DNA of 64,000 nt from Aedoeadaptatus urinae (GCF_900155585.1 NZ_LT707418.1:623115-687114); one strand, 5' to 3'. Shown: positions 22,946-33,245, counted from the stretch's first letter. Numbers and translations: made by a program. The notes: generated from the letters alone by a model not told the origin.

Positions 22946-23461
22946 TTATTTGCTTTCTGCTTTATATCCCGCTTCGAGCCAGGCGTCGATTCCGCCGGGA
23001 TGGCGCAGGACGTGGGTGAAGCCTTCTTCCTTGGCGATTAAGGCGCCGACATGGGAGCGGTAGCAGCTGACGCGGCCGCAGTAGATAACGACGGGCTTGT
23101 CCTTGTCATCGCCCAGGGCTTTGACGAAGGCCCCACGACGTTCGGGATCCACATCCTCCATGGTGCCGGGGAGCACCGCGCCGAGGGCGCCGGGAATGTG
23201 GTTCTTGCGGTAGGAATCCTCGGGCATGGTGTCGATAATGACCATGTCCTCTCCCGCGTCCAATCTCTTTTTAATGTCTTCCGTGGAAATCAGATCGTAG
23301 CCGCCGCTCGCCACGTCTCTGACCAAATTCATGGCCGCTTCTTCCGCCGCAAGCTCGCTGTGGGGCTTTACATCGGAAGCAACGCTGCAGCATCCGCCGC
23401 CGCCACCCATAAGCGTAAAAGTGGAAAGGGCGGACAGTTTCATTAATTTTGAAAGCTTCAT
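22946..23461 (-). CDS. Rhodanese-domain lipoprotein B
   Basis: 171 residues, paralogue of the downstream rhodanese gene. The loop YCGRVSCYRSH keeps both cysteines (Cys128, Cys133), and IIDTMPEDSYRKNHIPGALG is shared. The signal region is odd: after a short hydrophobic stretch it runs MGGGGGCC, so lipidation at Cys24 (or Cys25) is likely but the lipobox is atypical. The ATG at 23461 is chosen because AAGGAG stands seven bases upstream; the TTG at 23467 touches that RBS. Each copy has its own terminator, so they are separate units created by duplication. Confidence 0.88.
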   Translation of the reverse strand: MKLSKLMKLSALSTFTLMGGGGGCCSVASDVKPHSELAAEEAAMNLVRDVASGGYDLISTEDIKKRLDAGEDMVIIDTMPEDSYRKNHIPGALGAVLPGTMEDVDPERRGAFVKALGDDKDKPVVIYCGRVSCYRSHVGALIAKEEGFTHVLRHPGGIDAWLEAGYKAESK

Positions 23462-23579
23462 AGACAACTCCTTTTTGTCACTGGGGAAATCTCACTCTAC
23501 TTATAGATACCCGAAAAGAGCGCCGTGGTCTATTGATTTATCCTTCGGTAATAAAATCGGTATTTTTTTCTTCTATTCC

Positions 23580-23610
23580 AAAAAAAAAAAAAAACGACAC
23601 CGAGGTGTCG
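23580..23610 (-). terminator. Terminator of the ctsR-clpC-radA operon
   Basis: CGACACC / GGTGTCG stem with a tight GAG loop, followed on the minus strand by an exceptional T15 run. Confidence 0.9.
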
Positions 23611-23652
23611 CTTGTTTGACGGCGCGGGTGTGCGCACATTGGGGCCTTCCCT

Positions 23653-24024
23653 TTAATAATTTCTCGCCGGTCCGTGATACTCGTTTCTGCCGAAGGCGGG
23701 AAAGAGCATGATGAAGGGGAAGAAAATGGCGAGGACGGCGAGGAGATCGCCGCATTCGAAGTATTTCATCATTTTGTAGGTAAGAACGGCGCCGTAAATG
23801 GCGTTCACTCCCGGAATGATGAAGAGCAGAGTGTACCAGTAGCTGTCGAAGACGATTTTCGACGCTACGGCCAAGTTCACAATGGGAATAATGGCCAGGA
23901 TGCCTGCGTATCCCGCCTTGGAGAAAAATTTCCACCAGGCGATAACGGTAATGATGCCGATGCCGGCAAAGAGCGCCGTGCTCGTGCTCGACGATGAATT
24001 TGCAATTTGATCCATATTGTTCAT
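23653..24024 (-). CDS. Small multi-helix membrane protein (DUF5684-like)
   Basis: 123 residues. A Ser/Thr-rich start is followed by three or four hydrophobic segments (STALFAGIGIITVIAWW, GYAGILAIIPIVNLAVA, WYTLLFIIPGVNAIYGAVL and LLAVLAIFFPFIMLFPAFG). The order FxKAGxxGxxAIIPIxN...W...FIIPGVN is typical of DUF5684-type proteins with no known role. It starts 11 bases after radA and probably ends that stress operon. RBS AAAGGAT. Confidence 0.7.
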   Translation of the reverse strand: MNNMDQIANSSSSTSTALFAGIGIITVIAWWKFFSKAGYAGILAIIPIVNLAVASKIVFDSYWYTLLFIIPGVNAIYGAVLTYKMMKYFECGDLLAVLAIFFPFIMLFPAFGRNEYHGPARNY

Positions 24025-24035
24025 GTTATCATCCT

Positions 24036-25391
24036 TTATTTTAAAAGATCCTTGATCACGTCGGATAAGAGCCGGCGCTCTCGTAGGGTAATGCCTTCGA
24101 TTTTTTTATCGGCGGAAAGGGGCGGCGTGTAAATGGTTTTAAAGCCCATGCGCACGGCCTCTTTGATGCGGTTCGTCATGGCGGGCACCTGCTTCAGCTC
24201 GCCGGTAAGGCCCACGTCGCCGATAAATAATGTGTTTGCGGGGATGGGGCGATCGGTTACCGCCGATGCGATGGAGAGCAGGGTGCCTAAATTGGCGGCC
24301 CCTTCTTTTAACCTCAGATTCCCCGTGGTCTTCACCACCACGTTTTTGTCGTAGAGGCCCATGCCTCCCCGCTCTTCCAAAATAGAGAGGAGCACGCCCA
24401 GCTGTTCCCGCCGCAAACATTCGGATATGCGTTGAGGATAGGGGGTGAAGCTTTTGGACACCAGGCTTTCGATTTCCACGATCATGCTCCTCGTGCCTTC
24501 CCGCACGATGCACATGGCGCTGCCCGGCACTTCGCTCCCCGCCGCACGCTCCGTCATAAAGTGGGCGGAGGGATTGTCGATGGAGATCATGCCCGCCTCG
24601 GTCATTTTGAAAAAGCCCATTTCCCCGGTGGAGCCGAAGCGATTCTTCGTCGCCTGTAAAATGCGCAGCTCGTCCTGCATTTCGTGGTCGATGAAAAGCA
24701 CCGTGTCCACTAAATGCTCCAATGCCCGCACGCCGGCCAGGGAGTCCTGCTTCGTGAGCTGGCCCACGATAAAGACGACTTTGGGGCTTTTCGGATTCTT
24801 CGCCAAGTCCACCAGGCGATTGGCGCACTCCATGGTTTGGGTGGGGGTACCGGCCCGGGCGGGAAATTCCTCCAAGGTAAAGGTCTGAATACTGTCCAGA
24901 ATAATGATGTCGGCGTCCACGTCGTCGATCCAGCGGCACACGTCGTCCATGGAGGTGCCGGAGTAGATCCAGATATTGTCGGCGATGGCGGGGGCGATGC
25001 GCTCCGCCCGCATTTTAATTTGGCTCTCGCTCTCTTCTCCCGAGGCGTAGAGCACCCGGTGGCCGTCTTTCGCCAGGGCGTTTGCGATTTGAAAGAGGAT
25101 GGTGGATTTTCCGGCGCCGGGTTTCGCCGCCAGAATACTCACCCCGTCTTCCACGATTCCGCCGCCCATGACCCGGTCGAATTCTTCCATGCCGCTTTTC
25201 AGCCGCCGCTTGGATTCGCCGGAGACGTCGATTAACCTTTGGGCCGTGCGTTGGGCCTTCGCCCGCCCGCCGGATTTTTTCTCTTCCGCCACTTCTTCGA
25301 AGGTGTTCCAGTCTCCGCAGTTGGGGCACTTGCTGAAATAGCCCGCGCTTTTGTAGCCGCAGCTCGTGCAGCGATAGGCCTTATGCTTCAT
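24036..25391 (-). CDS. radA: DNA repair protein RadA
   Basis: 451 residues. Order: N-terminal zinc finger CxxC...CxxC (CTSCGYKSAGYFSKCPNCG), RecA-like ATPase with Walker A AAKPGAGKST and the RadA-specific KNRFGSTGE motif, and a C-terminal Lon-like domain (DVGLTGELKQV). RadA is a branch-migration helicase in homologous recombination. It overlaps the end of clpC by 11 bases; clpC-radA linkage is common in Gram-positives and puts radA under CtsR control. Confidence 0.97.
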   Translation of the reverse strand: MKHKAYRCTSCGYKSAGYFSKCPNCGDWNTFEEVAEEKKSGGRAKAQRTAQRLIDVSGESKRRLKSGMEEFDRVMGGGIVEDGVSILAAKPGAGKSTILFQIANALAKDGHRVLYASGEESESQIKMRAERIAPAIADNIWIYSGTSMDDVCRWIDDVDADIIILDSIQTFTLEEFPARAGTPTQTMECANRLVDLAKNPKSPKVVFIVGQLTKQDSLAGVRALEHLVDTVLFIDHEMQDELRILQATKNRFGSTGEMGFFKMTEAGMISIDNPSAHFMTERAAGSEVPGSAMCIVREGTRSMIVEIESLVSKSFTPYPQRISECLRREQLGVLLSILEERGGMGLYDKNVVVKTTGNLRLKEGAANLGTLLSIASAVTDRPIPANTLFIGDVGLTGELKQVPAMTNRIKEAVRMGFKTIYTPPLSADKKIEGITLRERRLLSDVIKDLLK

Positions 25392-27822
25392 TGCCCACGG
25401 TCTCCGCTATTTTTTCTTCTTCAAAGCTCAGTCCTTCCCCTTCCACATCCACGTGGATAGCTCTTTCCTTGTGCACGTGGCCGGATAGGATTTCGTCGGC
25501 CAGTCGGTCTTCGATGTTTTTACGAATGGAGCGCACCAAGGGGCGGGCGCCGTATTCTTCGTCGAAGCCTTCCTTGCCGATGTAATCCACCACGGCGTCG
25601 GTAAAGGTGACGGTAAAATCGTTGTCTTCCAGGCGGGTCTTCAAATCCCGAAGCATCAGCTCCACAATTTCCCGTACCTGTTCTTTTTCCAAATACTTAA
25701 AGACGATGATTTCGTCGATGCGGTTTAAAAATTCCGGGCGGAAGGTTTCCTTCAATCGGCCCTGAATGGTTTCCACCATTTTGTCGTAGCCCTTCACGTT
25801 GCCTTCGTCCGGGGCGCCGAAGCCCATGGTGTTTTGCTTCTTCAAAAGGGTGGCGCCCACATTGCTGGTCATGATCAGTACCGTGTTTTTAAAATCCACG
25901 GTGCGGCCCTGACCGTCGGTGAGGCGGCCGTCGTCCAAGATCTGAAGCAGAATATTAAACACGTCGGGATGGGCCTTTTCGATTTCGTCGAAGAGCACGA
26001 CGGAATAGGGCTTTCTGCGCACGGCTTCCGTGAGCTGACCGCCCTCGTCGTAGCCAACATATCCCGGAGGCGAGCCCACCAATCGGGAGACGGTGTGCTT
26101 TTCCATATACTCGCTCATGTCCACGCGAATCATGGCGCTTTCGTCGCCGAAGAGGGATTTCGCCAGGCTCTTGGCCAGATAGGTCTTGCCCACGCCGGTG
26201 GGGCCCACGAAGATAAAGCTGCCGATGGGCTTGTCGGCGCTCTTTAAGCCCACCCGCGCCCGCTTAATGGCACGGGAGACGGCTTCCACCGCCTGGGGCT
26301 GGCCGATGACCTGTCCGTTTAATTCGTCTTCCAAATGGACCAGCCGCTCGCTCTCTTCCGCATTCATGGTGGTCACGGGCACGCCGCTCCACTTGCTGAC
26401 GATTTCGGCGATTTCTTCTTCGTCCACGGTCATGTTTTGAACCCGCTTTTCCTTGTCCCAATGCTTCTTTTCATCGTCCAGGGCTTCTCGTACCCGCTTT
26501 TCTTCGTCGCGTACCTTGGCCGCTTCCTCGAAGTTTTGGGAGTTCACCGCTTCTTCCTTTTCCTTGGACAGCTTCTTCAGCTCGTCTTCCAATTCCTTTA
26601 AGGCGTTGGGGCTGTTGAAATTTTCCACCCGCAGCTTGCTGGCCGCCTCGTCGATGAGGTCGATGGCCTTGTCGGGCAGGAAGCGGTCGTTAATATAGCG
26701 ATGGGACAGCTCCGATGCCGCAACCAAGGCTTCGTCGGTGATCTTTACATTGTGATGGGCTTCGTACTTATCCCGAATGCCCTTTAAGATCAGAATCGTA
26801 TCCTCCACGGAAGGCTCTTCCACCATAATGGGCATGAGCCGGCGCTCGAAGGCCGTGTCCTTTTCGATGTGCTTGCGGTACTCGTCGATGGTGGTGGCGC
26901 CGATAATTTGCAGCTCGCCCTTGGTAAGGGAGGGCTTCAAAATATTGGAGGCGTCCATGGCCCCTTCCGCGCCGCCGGCTCCGATGACCACGTGGATTTC
27001 GTCGATAAAGAGAATCACGTCTTCCCTGTCTTCCACCTCGGCGATGACGTCTTTCAGCCGCTCTTCGAAATCGCCGCGGTACTTGGCCCCGGCGATGAGG
27101 GCGGAGACGTCCAAAGTGTAGATCTCCTTGTCCTTAATAATTTCCGGCACATTGCCTTCCACGATGCGCTGAGCCAATCCTTCGGCGATGGCGGTCTTGC
27201 CCACGCCGGGCTCGCCGATTAAGACGGGATTGTTTTTCGTGCGGCGCACCAAGACTTGGATGATGCGCTCGATTTCGTCCTTTCTGCCGATGACGGGATC
27301 GATCTTGCCTTGGCGTGCCCGGTCGTTTAGATTGTAGCCGAACTCTTCCAAGGCGCTTTCGATTTCGTCGCCTTCCTCGCCGCCGTCTACCTTTCGAATG
27401 GCGGCGTAAATGCTTCGCTCCAGCATCGCAATGTCGATGCCCAGATTTCTTAAAGCCAGGACGGCCACGCCCTTGCCTTCACGCAAAATCGCGAGAAGCA
27501 AATGCTCCGTGCCGATGTAATTGTGGCCCAGCTCGTTGGCGATCTCCAGGGCCAACTCGAAGATCTTTTTCGTCCGCGGGGTGTAGGTGAGGGATGTGAC
27601 CTTCGAATCTTCCGGCGAGACGATTTCCGCGATGGCGCCCTTCGCCCGCTCGTAATTAATCCCCACCTGACCCAGAATGGAGGATGCCCCTCCCGGTTCC
27701 TTTAAAATGCCGAGCAAAATGTGCTCGCTTCCTATATATGAATGGCCCTGGGCTCTGGCTTCCGACTGGGCGAAAACCATGGCCCGCTGACTTTTTTCGG
27801 TAAATTTTCCGAACATTGCCAT
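25381..27822 (-). CDS. clpC: ATP-dependent Clp protease ATPase ClpC
   Basis: 813 residues. Two N-terminal repeats (1-145), AAA1 with GEPGVGKT, a short middle region with a UVR motif ([18 protein letters not shown]), AAA2 with GPTGVGKT, and a [15 protein letters not shown] segment followed by the ClpP-binding loop region. The short M-domain and UVR motif identify ClpC rather than ClpB. With ClpP it degrades damaged proteins, including those arginine-phosphorylated by McsB, encoded just upstream. RBS AAAGGAGG lies inside the mcsB end. Confidence 0.97.
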   Translation of the reverse strand: MAMFGKFTEKSQRAMVFAQSEARAQGHSYIGSEHILLGILKEPGGASSILGQVGINYERAKGAIAEIVSPEDSKVTSLTYTPRTKKIFELALEIANELGHNYIGTEHLLLAILREGKGVAVLALRNLGIDIAMLERSIYAAIRKVDGGEEGDEIESALEEFGYNLNDRARQGKIDPVIGRKDEIERIIQVLVRRTKNNPVLIGEPGVGKTAIAEGLAQRIVEGNVPEIIKDKEIYTLDVSALIAGAKYRGDFEERLKDVIAEVEDREDVILFIDEIHVVIGAGGAEGAMDASNILKPSLTKGELQIIGATTIDEYRKHIEKDTAFERRLMPIMVEEPSVEDTILILKGIRDKYEAHHNVKITDEALVAASELSHRYINDRFLPDKAIDLIDEAASKLRVENFNSPNALKELEDELKKLSKEKEEAVNSQNFEEAAKVRDEEKRVREALDDEKKHWDKEKRVQNMTVDEEEIAEIVSKWSGVPVTTMNAEESERLVHLEDELNGQVIGQPQAVEAVSRAIKRARVGLKSADKPIGSFIFVGPTGVGKTYLAKSLAKSLFGDESAMIRVDMSEYMEKHTVSRLVGSPPGYVGYDEGGQLTEAVRRKPYSVVLFDEIEKAHPDVFNILLQILDDGRLTDGQGRTVDFKNTVLIMTSNVGATLLKKQNTMGFGAPDEGNVKGYDKMVETIQGRLKETFRPEFLNRIDEIIVFKYLEKEQVREIVELMLRDLKTRLEDNDFTVTFTDAVVDYIGKEGFDEEYGARPLVRSIRKNIEDRLADEILSGHVHKERAIHVDVEGEGLSFEEEKIAETVGNEA

Positions 27823-28811
27823 TAAAAAACCTCCTTTATAAATTGACGCACCTTGTTGGCGCGGTAAATATTGCTGCTCCTGTCGTCGAGAAAGCTTTCC
27901 CGCTCCATTTGCAAATGGGCTTTGCCCATGTGAATCACCGCATCGTAGAGATCGAAGTCCCGCATGGGTTTTAATACGGACAGATCGATCCCCAGCTTCA
28001 TGTGACTCAGATGAAGCATGGTCTCTTCGAAAGTAATGATGCGGGCGTTGCGCAATATGCCGTAGCTGCGCCGCGCCATGTCTTCCAGCTCGATGAGGTG
28101 ATCCAGATACATTTCCTTGCGCTTAATGCGCTCCAGAGCCGCCACTTCCTGTGAAATGGACTTGGCCCGCTTTAAAAAATCCTCTTCGCTGAGGCCCAGG
28201 GTGCGCTCGTTGGAAAGCTGATACATATGGCCCACGATTTTCGAGCCTTCCCCACGCATGCCCCTGAGCACGAAGCCCATGCGGGTCACGGAGCGCTCGA
28301 TTTTGTCCATGCCCAAGGTGTCCAGAGCCGGCAGGTGCAGCATGCAGCCGGCTCTTAAGCCCGTGCCCACATTGCTGGGGCAGGCCGTTAAATAGCCCAG
28401 CTCTTCGTCGTAAGACACGGGGAGCTTCTCTTCGAAAAAGCGCGCCAAATTCGCCACGGTCTCGTACTCTTCGTCTAAGTGAAAGCCCTTGTCCATGGCC
28501 TGAATCCGCAGGTGATCCTCCTCCATCATCATCACGGACAGATGATCCTTGCCGAGAAAGTACGCGCCCCTATCTCTGTTTTTTAAGAGCGATGCGCTGA
28601 TTAAATTTTCTTCCAAATCGTAGAGATTTTTCAGAGACCCGTCCTTTAAATCGTAAAGGGTCCAAAGCTCCTCGTGCGCGTGAAGGGCGTCGGTGATCTT
28701 CTCCCGCAGCTCCTTCGCCTGATCCTGCGTCATGGCGCCGGGATAGGGATAGCCCTGAATATTTCTCGCCAAACGGATGCGGGATGTGAGTAGAATTTGA
28801 TCCTTATCCAT
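27822..28811 (-). CDS. mcsB: Protein-arginine kinase McsB
   Basis: 329 residues, phosphagen-kinase fold. Visible: LLTSRIRLARNIQGYPYPG at the start, LSVMMMEEDHLRIQAMDKG, and LTACPSNVGTGLRAGCMLHLPAL, which carries the conserved Cys of the active site. It phosphorylates arginines on CtsR and misfolded proteins, marking them for ClpCP. It is activated by McsA, encoded upstream with an 8-base overlap. RBS GGAAGAG. Confidence 0.95.
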   Translation of the reverse strand: MDKDQILLTSRIRLARNIQGYPYPGAMTQDQAKELREKITDALHAHEELWTLYDLKDGSLKNLYDLEENLISASLLKNRDRGAYFLGKDHLSVMMMEEDHLRIQAMDKGFHLDEEYETVANLARFFEEKLPVSYDEELGYLTACPSNVGTGLRAGCMLHLPALDTLGMDKIERSVTRMGFVLRGMRGEGSKIVGHMYQLSNERTLGLSEEDFLKRAKSISQEVAALERIKRKEMYLDHLIELEDMARRSYGILRNARIITFEETMLHLSHMKLGIDLSVLKPMRDFDLYDAVIHMGKAHLQMERESFLDDRSSNIYRANKVRQFIKEVF

Positions 28812-29316
28812 GGCGCTCTTCCTTCAATGCCTTGATCTCGTCCCGCAAAAGGGCGGCGTCCTCGTAGCGCTCGTCGGCCACGGCGGCGTCCAGGCGGTCC
28901 TTCAGTGCCTGCTCCTTCTCCGACGCCTCCCGGTCCCGCTTAAAGGCCTCGGGCATGGCGCCTACGTGGCGATCCGCCCCCTGCATGCGAGGCAGAAGGG
29001 CATTCAGCTCTTCGGAAAAAGTATCGTAGCAGTTGTCGCATCCGAACATGCCCGTCTTGCGAAACTCCTTTAAACTGAGGCCGCAGACGGGGCAGATCCT
29101 GTCGTCTTCTGCGTCCTCGTCTTTTCCGTGAAACAGAGAGAGCAGCTCCTGAATCATGGGCTGAATATCCAAGGGCGGAATTTGCGACGAGGGAAATTGC
29201 TTGGCCAGAAATTCCTGAAAACAGGCGGGACACACCTGCATTTGTTTCATTTCATTTCCCTCCACCATGGTGTAGCTGATCTTCGCTTCATTTTCATGAC
29301 AGTGTTCACAAAGCAT
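28804..29316 (-). CDS. mcsA: McsA, activator of McsB
   Basis: 170 residues. Two zinc-binding clusters: CEHC...CPAC (Cys3/6 and Cys29/32) and CPVCG...CDNC, followed by a C-terminal UVR motif (LKDRLDAAVADERYEDAALLRDEIKAL). It binds and stimulates McsB and links stress sensing to ClpC. It is placed between ctsR and mcsB as in other Gram-positives. RBS AAGGAGG. Confidence 0.95.
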   Translation of the reverse strand: MLCEHCHENEAKISYTMVEGNEMKQMQVCPACFQEFLAKQFPSSQIPPLDIQPMIQELLSLFHGKDEDAEDDRICPVCGLSLKEFRKTGMFGCDNCYDTFSEELNALLPRMQGADRHVGAMPEAFKRDREASEKEQALKDRLDAAVADERYEDAALLRDEIKALKEERHG

Positions 29317-29327
29317 GGCGCACCTCC

Positions 29328-29783
29328 TTATGAAAAGATCCCGAGCAAAATATTTTGCAACAGATCCGCCCGCACGGCGTTTCGCTTATCCGACGCAACG
29401 GCCAAGGAGCGATCGGACAGGGCGATGCCCAAGAGTCGGTGCTCGTTTTCCGTCACGTATTTCGCCTCCAAGAGGGTGTCCAAAATCTGATTGGCCTTGG
29501 ACTGAGTGATGCTTTCCCCCACGGCTTCCGTGAGCTGCTCGTAGAAGCGGGCGTCGTCTTTGATTTCCACCTGAACGATGCGTATAAAGCCGCCGCCTCC
29601 CCTTCGGGATTCCACAAAAAAACCCTGCACCGGCGTGAAGCGGGTGGTGAGGACGTAGTTAATCTGGCTGGGGGCACAATTAAAATGTGCCGCCAAAACA
29701 TTTCTCTTTATTTCGATCTGCCCTTCCCTTTCCAGCAAAAGGGCCCGCAGATAATCTTCGATATGATTGCTAAGACGTGCCAT
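29328..29783 (-). CDS. ctsR: Heat-shock repressor CtsR
   Basis: 151 residues. N-terminal winged helix with LAAHFNCAPSQINYVL and the glycine-rich wing SRRGGGGFIRIV, the thermosensing tetraglycine loop of CtsR. The C-terminal dimer domain (QSKANQILDTLLEAKYVTENE) is also the McsB/ClpC target. It represses its own operon and cbpA-clpB through AGTCAAA-type heptad repeats that can be seen at both promoters. RBS AGGAGG. Confidence 0.96.
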   Translation of the reverse strand: MARLSNHIEDYLRALLLEREGQIEIKRNVLAAHFNCAPSQINYVLTTRFTPVQGFFVESRRGGGGFIRIVQVEIKDDARFYEQLTEAVGESITQSKANQILDTLLEAKYVTENEHRLLGIALSDRSLAVASDKRNAVRADLLQNILLGIFS

Positions 29784-29804
29784 AAATGCCTCCTATCTGA
29801 TTTC

Positions 29805-29834
29805 AGTATACGTTTAAAGTCAAAGAATGTCAAC
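29805..29834 (-). promoter_or_regulatory. ctsR operon promoter with CtsR box
   Basis: Minus strand TTGACA (29828-29833), 17-base spacer, TATACT (29805-29810). The CtsR direct repeat (AGTCAAAGAATGTCAAC on the plus strand, 29818-29834) covers the -35 box and spacer, giving classic autoregulation. Confidence 0.92.
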
Positions 29835-29882
29835 ATCAGAAAGCACGCCTTCTTTTCTCTAAATGAATCGAATTCGCCGCAT

Positions 29883-29909
29883 AAAAACACCCTCCTAAGA
29901 GGGCGTTTC
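29883..29909 (-). terminator. Terminator of the stalk-protein gene
   Basis: GCCCTC / GAGGGTG stem with TTAG loop on the minus strand, followed by TTTTTATG. Confidence 0.85.
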
Positions 29910-29911
29910 GT

Positions 29912-30706
29912 TTACTTATTCAGCTCAGGATCTCGTACCCACACATCGTTCACTACGTCGTATTTGTAAAAGACGCTCTTGTTTAAATCCAGGCGGTAGC
30001 GGGCGACGGTCACGATGTGATCCGGATGATCCTCGATGACATCGTAGGCGTAGATATGTTTCTTTATCAAAGCATCGCTGCCCTCATGAGAGCAGTCGAT
30101 CAACTTAAAGGGCGGCTTTTTATATTCCGCAGGCAATTTGCTGTACATCCATGCACCGGCAATTTCCTCGTCGGTCTTCGCCACCTTCCCCTCGATGGAC
30201 ACCGTATAGGTCTTTCCGTCCCAGGAAATTTTTTGGTCGAAGAGTTCCACCACGGCCCGAAGAGGAATAAAGGCCCTGTCTTCTTTAATGACCGGCGCAA
30301 CCTCCAAGGGCAGCTTCTTTCCTCTCTCTAAGAGAGACGCTATCTCTTTCATCTGAAAATCTAACTTCGTCGACATGTCGTAAGCCGACGCCACGTCCTC
30401 TTTATTCAGTACGACGACGTTCTTCTCTGTCGGCTTCAGGTAAATGGCTTGCTCCGGTTTGTTCGTATCGAAATTCATCTTCGTCAGAAGGATGTCGCGA
30501 CTTTCCTCGTCCCACAGCACTTGATAGTCCAGGGCCTCGGCGACGAAGCGCAGAGGGACCATGGTGCGATCGGAGGAAATAAAGGCGGCGGGTTTCGACA
30601 CCACCGGCTTTCCGTTTACCTTCAGCTTCACATTTCTTTGGGCAAAGGCCATAGACGGCAGGGCCAAAAGGGCCAGGGCCAGGGCCAACACATTTCTCTT
30701 TTTCAT
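29912..30706 (-). CDS. Secreted protein with copper-amine-oxidase-type stalk domains (1)
   Basis: 264 residues. Sec signal peptide (MKKRNVLALALALLALPSMAFA). Two stalk-domain repeats follow: KVNGKPVVSKPAAFISSDRTMVPLRFVAEAL with VLWDEESRDILL, and PVIKEDRAFIPLRAVVELF with ISWDGKTYTVSI. These domains are common wall- or matrix-attached modules in Clostridia and carry no oxidase activity. The last 70 residues have no known match. The start at 30706 follows GAGGTGG; earlier in-frame codons would spoil the signal peptide. A paralogue lies at 58647. Confidence 0.85.
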   Translation of the reverse strand: MKKRNVLALALALLALPSMAFAQRNVKLKVNGKPVVSKPAAFISSDRTMVPLRFVAEALDYQVLWDEESRDILLTKMNFDTNKPEQAIYLKPTEKNVVVLNKEDVASAYDMSTKLDFQMKEIASLLERGKKLPLEVAPVIKEDRAFIPLRAVVELFDQKISWDGKTYTVSIEGKVAKTDEEIAGAWMYSKLPAEYKKPPFKLIDCSHEGSDALIKKHIYAYDVIEDHPDHIVTVARYRLDLNKSVFYKYDVVNDVWVRDPELNK

Positions 30707-30776
30707 CTTCCACCTCTTTCTTTGTTCCGACATTTTATCTTGCTTTCAATATACCCTTCGCGGCCCTTTTTCGCAC

Positions 30777-30804
30777 AAAAAAAACAACTCGCCGAAGCGA
30801 GTTG
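30777..30804 (-). terminator. Terminator of secG-hppA
   Basis: CAACTCG / CGAGTTG stem, then T8 on the minus strand. Confidence 0.93.
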
Positions 30805-30831
30805 CCTAATCATTTGATCGAGTGAGATCGA

Positions 30832-32835
30832 CTACATAAACATGCCGCCGAATTGTACAAAGAGGGGTGCGAAGACCAAGGATACGATCGTAATCAATTT
30901 GATTAAGATGTTCAAGCTCGGTCCGGACGTGTCCTTAAAGGGGTCGCCGACGGTGTCGCCGGTAACGGCCGCTTTGTGTGCATCGGAGCCTTTGCCCCCG
31001 TGGGCGCCGCCTTCGATGAATTTCTTTGCATTGTCCCAAGCGCCGCCGGCATTACTCATAAAGATTGCCATTAAGACGCCGGTAACCAACGCACCTGCTT
31101 GCAGGCCGCCTAACGCTTCCGTACCTAAGCAGAAGCCGACGATCAAGGGAACGACGACGGCGATGACGCCGGGAACGATCATTTCTCTTAATGCAGCGGT
31201 GGTGGAGATGTCGACGCATTTAGCGTATTCGGGGGTAGCCGTCCCTTCCATAATGCCGGGGATGGCTTTGAATTGGCGACGAACCTCTTCGATCATCGCC
31301 GTGGCCGCATTACCTACAGCGCTCATGGTTAAAGCGGAGAAGGCGAAGGGCAGCATGCCGCCGATGAAGGTCCCTGCGATAACAGAGGGCTTGGAAATGT
31401 CGATGCCTGCAAGGCCCGTTGCCTGAATGTAGGATACGAACAGGGAAAGTGCCGTTAAGGCTGCGGAGCCGATAGCGAAGCCCTTGCCGATAGCTGCCGT
31501 GGTGTTACCTACGGCGTCTAAGGAGTCGGTAATGTCGCGGACGCCTTCGGGGAGCTCGCACATTTCGGCGATACCGCCGGCGTTGTCGGCGATGGGGCCG
31601 TAAGCGTCGACGGCGATGGTAGAGGCTGTGGTAGCCAGCATACCTACCGCTGCCAGGGCGATGCTGTATAAGCCGATGACGGCATTTTCATGGCCGCCGC
31701 CGAGGGAGTATGCCGCAATGATGCCGATAGCCAAAACGATAATCGGGCCGACGGTGGACATCATGCCTACGGAAAGACCGGCGATAATGTTTGTAGAAGC
31801 ACCGGTTTCCGATTCGTGAGCGATCCGTTGAACGGGCTTGTATTCGGCTGCGGTGTAGTATTCGGTAATTTTGGAAATAATCAAGCCGACGCAGACGCCG
31901 ATAATAACGGGCCAGAAGACGGCGAGGCTGTCGAAAATTTTATGAGATAAGAAGCCTGCCACGATAATGGTGATTGCCGATGCCACATAGGTACCGATGT
32001 TTAACGCCTTTTGCGGGTTCTTGTCCCCTTTGACAAAGAACATGGAGATAATCGATGCCACGATGCCGACGGCGGCAATGGAAAGACCGTATTGAATGCC
32101 TTTGTCTTCGAATGCGACGAAGCCAAGGGTGATGACGGAAAGTAACGCACCGACATAGGATTCGAACAGGTCGGCGCCCATGCCCGCCACGTCGCCTACG
32201 TTATCGCCTACGTTGTCGGCGATGACGGCGGGGTTTCTCGGGTCGTCTTCCGGAATACCCGCTTCGACCTTACCGACCAGGTCGGCACCGACGTCGGCCG
32301 CTTTGGTATAGATACCGCCGCCGACACGGGCGAAGAGGGCGATAGAGGATGCCCCTAAGGAGAAGCCTGTGATGATGCTTGCATCGCCGAACCAAAGGTA
32401 GAAGACGGAAATCCCTAAAATACCTAAGCCGACGACGACAAGACCCATAACGGCACCGCCGGAGAAGGCGATGTCCAGGGCTCTGCCCATGCCGTGGCTG
32501 TGGGCAGCCTGTGCCGTGCGAACATTGGCTTTCGTCGCCGTGTTCATGCCGATGTAGCCGGCGGCAACGGAGAATGTCGCGCCGACGACGAAGCACACGG
32601 CGGTGCGCCAGTCGATGGCAAAAAGTAAAACGGCGGCCAATACAACGACAAAGACGACCAGCGCCTTGTACTCACGTTGTAAAAAGGCCATAGCTCCCTC
32701 GTGGATATAGCCGGAGATTTCTTTCATCCGTTCATTACCCGGGTCTTGCTTTCCTACGTAGGAAGATTTCATCAGACCGAATAAAATAGCTATAACGCCG
32801 ATAACGGGAGCAATGAATAAAATATTATAATCCAT
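30832..32835 (-). CDS. hppA: Membrane-bound ion-pumping pyrophosphatase
   Basis: 667 residues, about 16 membrane helices. The signature loops are present: [53 protein letters not shown], and [21 protein letters not shown]. It couples PPi hydrolysis to H+ and/or Na+ export. The motif [10 protein letters not shown] has Ala at the position that is Lys in K+-independent enzymes, so this is the K+-dependent type, in which Na+ pumping is frequent. It conserves energy from biosynthetic PPi, useful in an anaerobe. It starts 12 bases after secG. RBS AGGAGG. Confidence 0.96.
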   Translation of the reverse strand: MDYNILFIAPVIGVIAILFGLMKSSYVGKQDPGNERMKEISGYIHEGAMAFLQREYKALVVFVVVLAAVLLFAIDWRTAVCFVVGATFSVAAGYIGMNTATKANVRTAQAAHSHGMGRALDIAFSGGAVMGLVVVGLGILGISVFYLWFGDASIITGFSLGASSIALFARVGGGIYTKAADVGADLVGKVEAGIPEDDPRNPAVIADNVGDNVGDVAGMGADLFESYVGALLSVITLGFVAFEDKGIQYGLSIAAVGIVASIISMFFVKGDKNPQKALNIGTYVASAITIIVAGFLSHKIFDSLAVFWPVIIGVCVGLIISKITEYYTAAEYKPVQRIAHESETGASTNIIAGLSVGMMSTVGPIIVLAIGIIAAYSLGGGHENAVIGLYSIALAAVGMLATTASTIAVDAYGPIADNAGGIAEMCELPEGVRDITDSLDAVGNTTAAIGKGFAIGSAALTALSLFVSYIQATGLAGIDISKPSVIAGTFIGGMLPFAFSALTMSAVGNAATAMIEEVRRQFKAIPGIMEGTATPEYAKCVDISTTAALREMIVPGVIAVVVPLIVGFCLGTEALGGLQAGALVTGVLMAIFMSNAGGAWDNAKKFIEGGAHGGKGSDAHKAAVTGDTVGDPFKDTSGPSLNILIKLITIVSLVFAPLFVQFGGMFM

Positions 32836-32847
32836 GATTCCTCCTGG

Positions 32848-33081
32848 TTATTTCGTAAGTGCAATTAAAATAATAGTCGAAAGAAAAAAGATAATCGACG
32901 AAACAACGGTGATACGCTTCAGCATATCCTTACGACTCGTCCCGCGATTGGAGCCCCATTCCGACGACGGGGAGCTACCGTCCAAGGTACCCAAGCCCAC
33001 TTGGTTGGATTCCTGTACGACGACGGCACAAATAGTGGCAATCGCCGATAATGCGACGATGATGCTCAAAAAAGTAGTCAA
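32848..33081 (-). CDS. secG: Protein translocase subunit SecG
   Basis: 77 residues. Two membrane helices (LTTFLSIIVALSAIATICAVVVQ and ITVVSSIIFFLSTIILIAL) separated by the Gly/Ser-rich loop VGLGTLDGSSPSSEWGSNRG, and the conserved LKRITVV before helix 2. It assists SecYEG protein export. The TTG at 33081 is taken as start because GGAGGT lies six bases before it; upstream in-frame ATGs would add an improbable tail. It forms a transcript with hppA. Confidence 0.85.
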   Translation of the reverse strand: MTTFLSIIVALSAIATICAVVVQESNQVGLGTLDGSSPSSEWGSNRGTSRKDMLKRITVVSSIIFFLSTIILIALTK

Positions 33082-33124
33082 ACTAACACCTCCTCGATCC
33101 AAACAATCTATCAATAACATTACT

Positions 33125-33153
33125 ATCCTAACATAATCCATTCTCCATTGCAA
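33125..33153 (-). promoter_or_regulatory. Promoter of secG-hppA
   Basis: Minus strand TTGCAA (33148-33153), 17-base spacer, TAGGAT (33125-33130). Confidence 0.7.
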
Positions 33154-33245
33154 TTAAAACCGTCCCGTAAAAGGCTTGTTTTACGCATTTATCTGGTCAA
33201 AAGACGATAAAAAGATTATACTCCTCTTAAAGGAGCGTGAGACCA

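Noticed and set aside
23580-23594. A15 run as a phase-variable tract
   Set aside because: On the minus strand it is the T run of an intrinsic terminator right after a stable stem.
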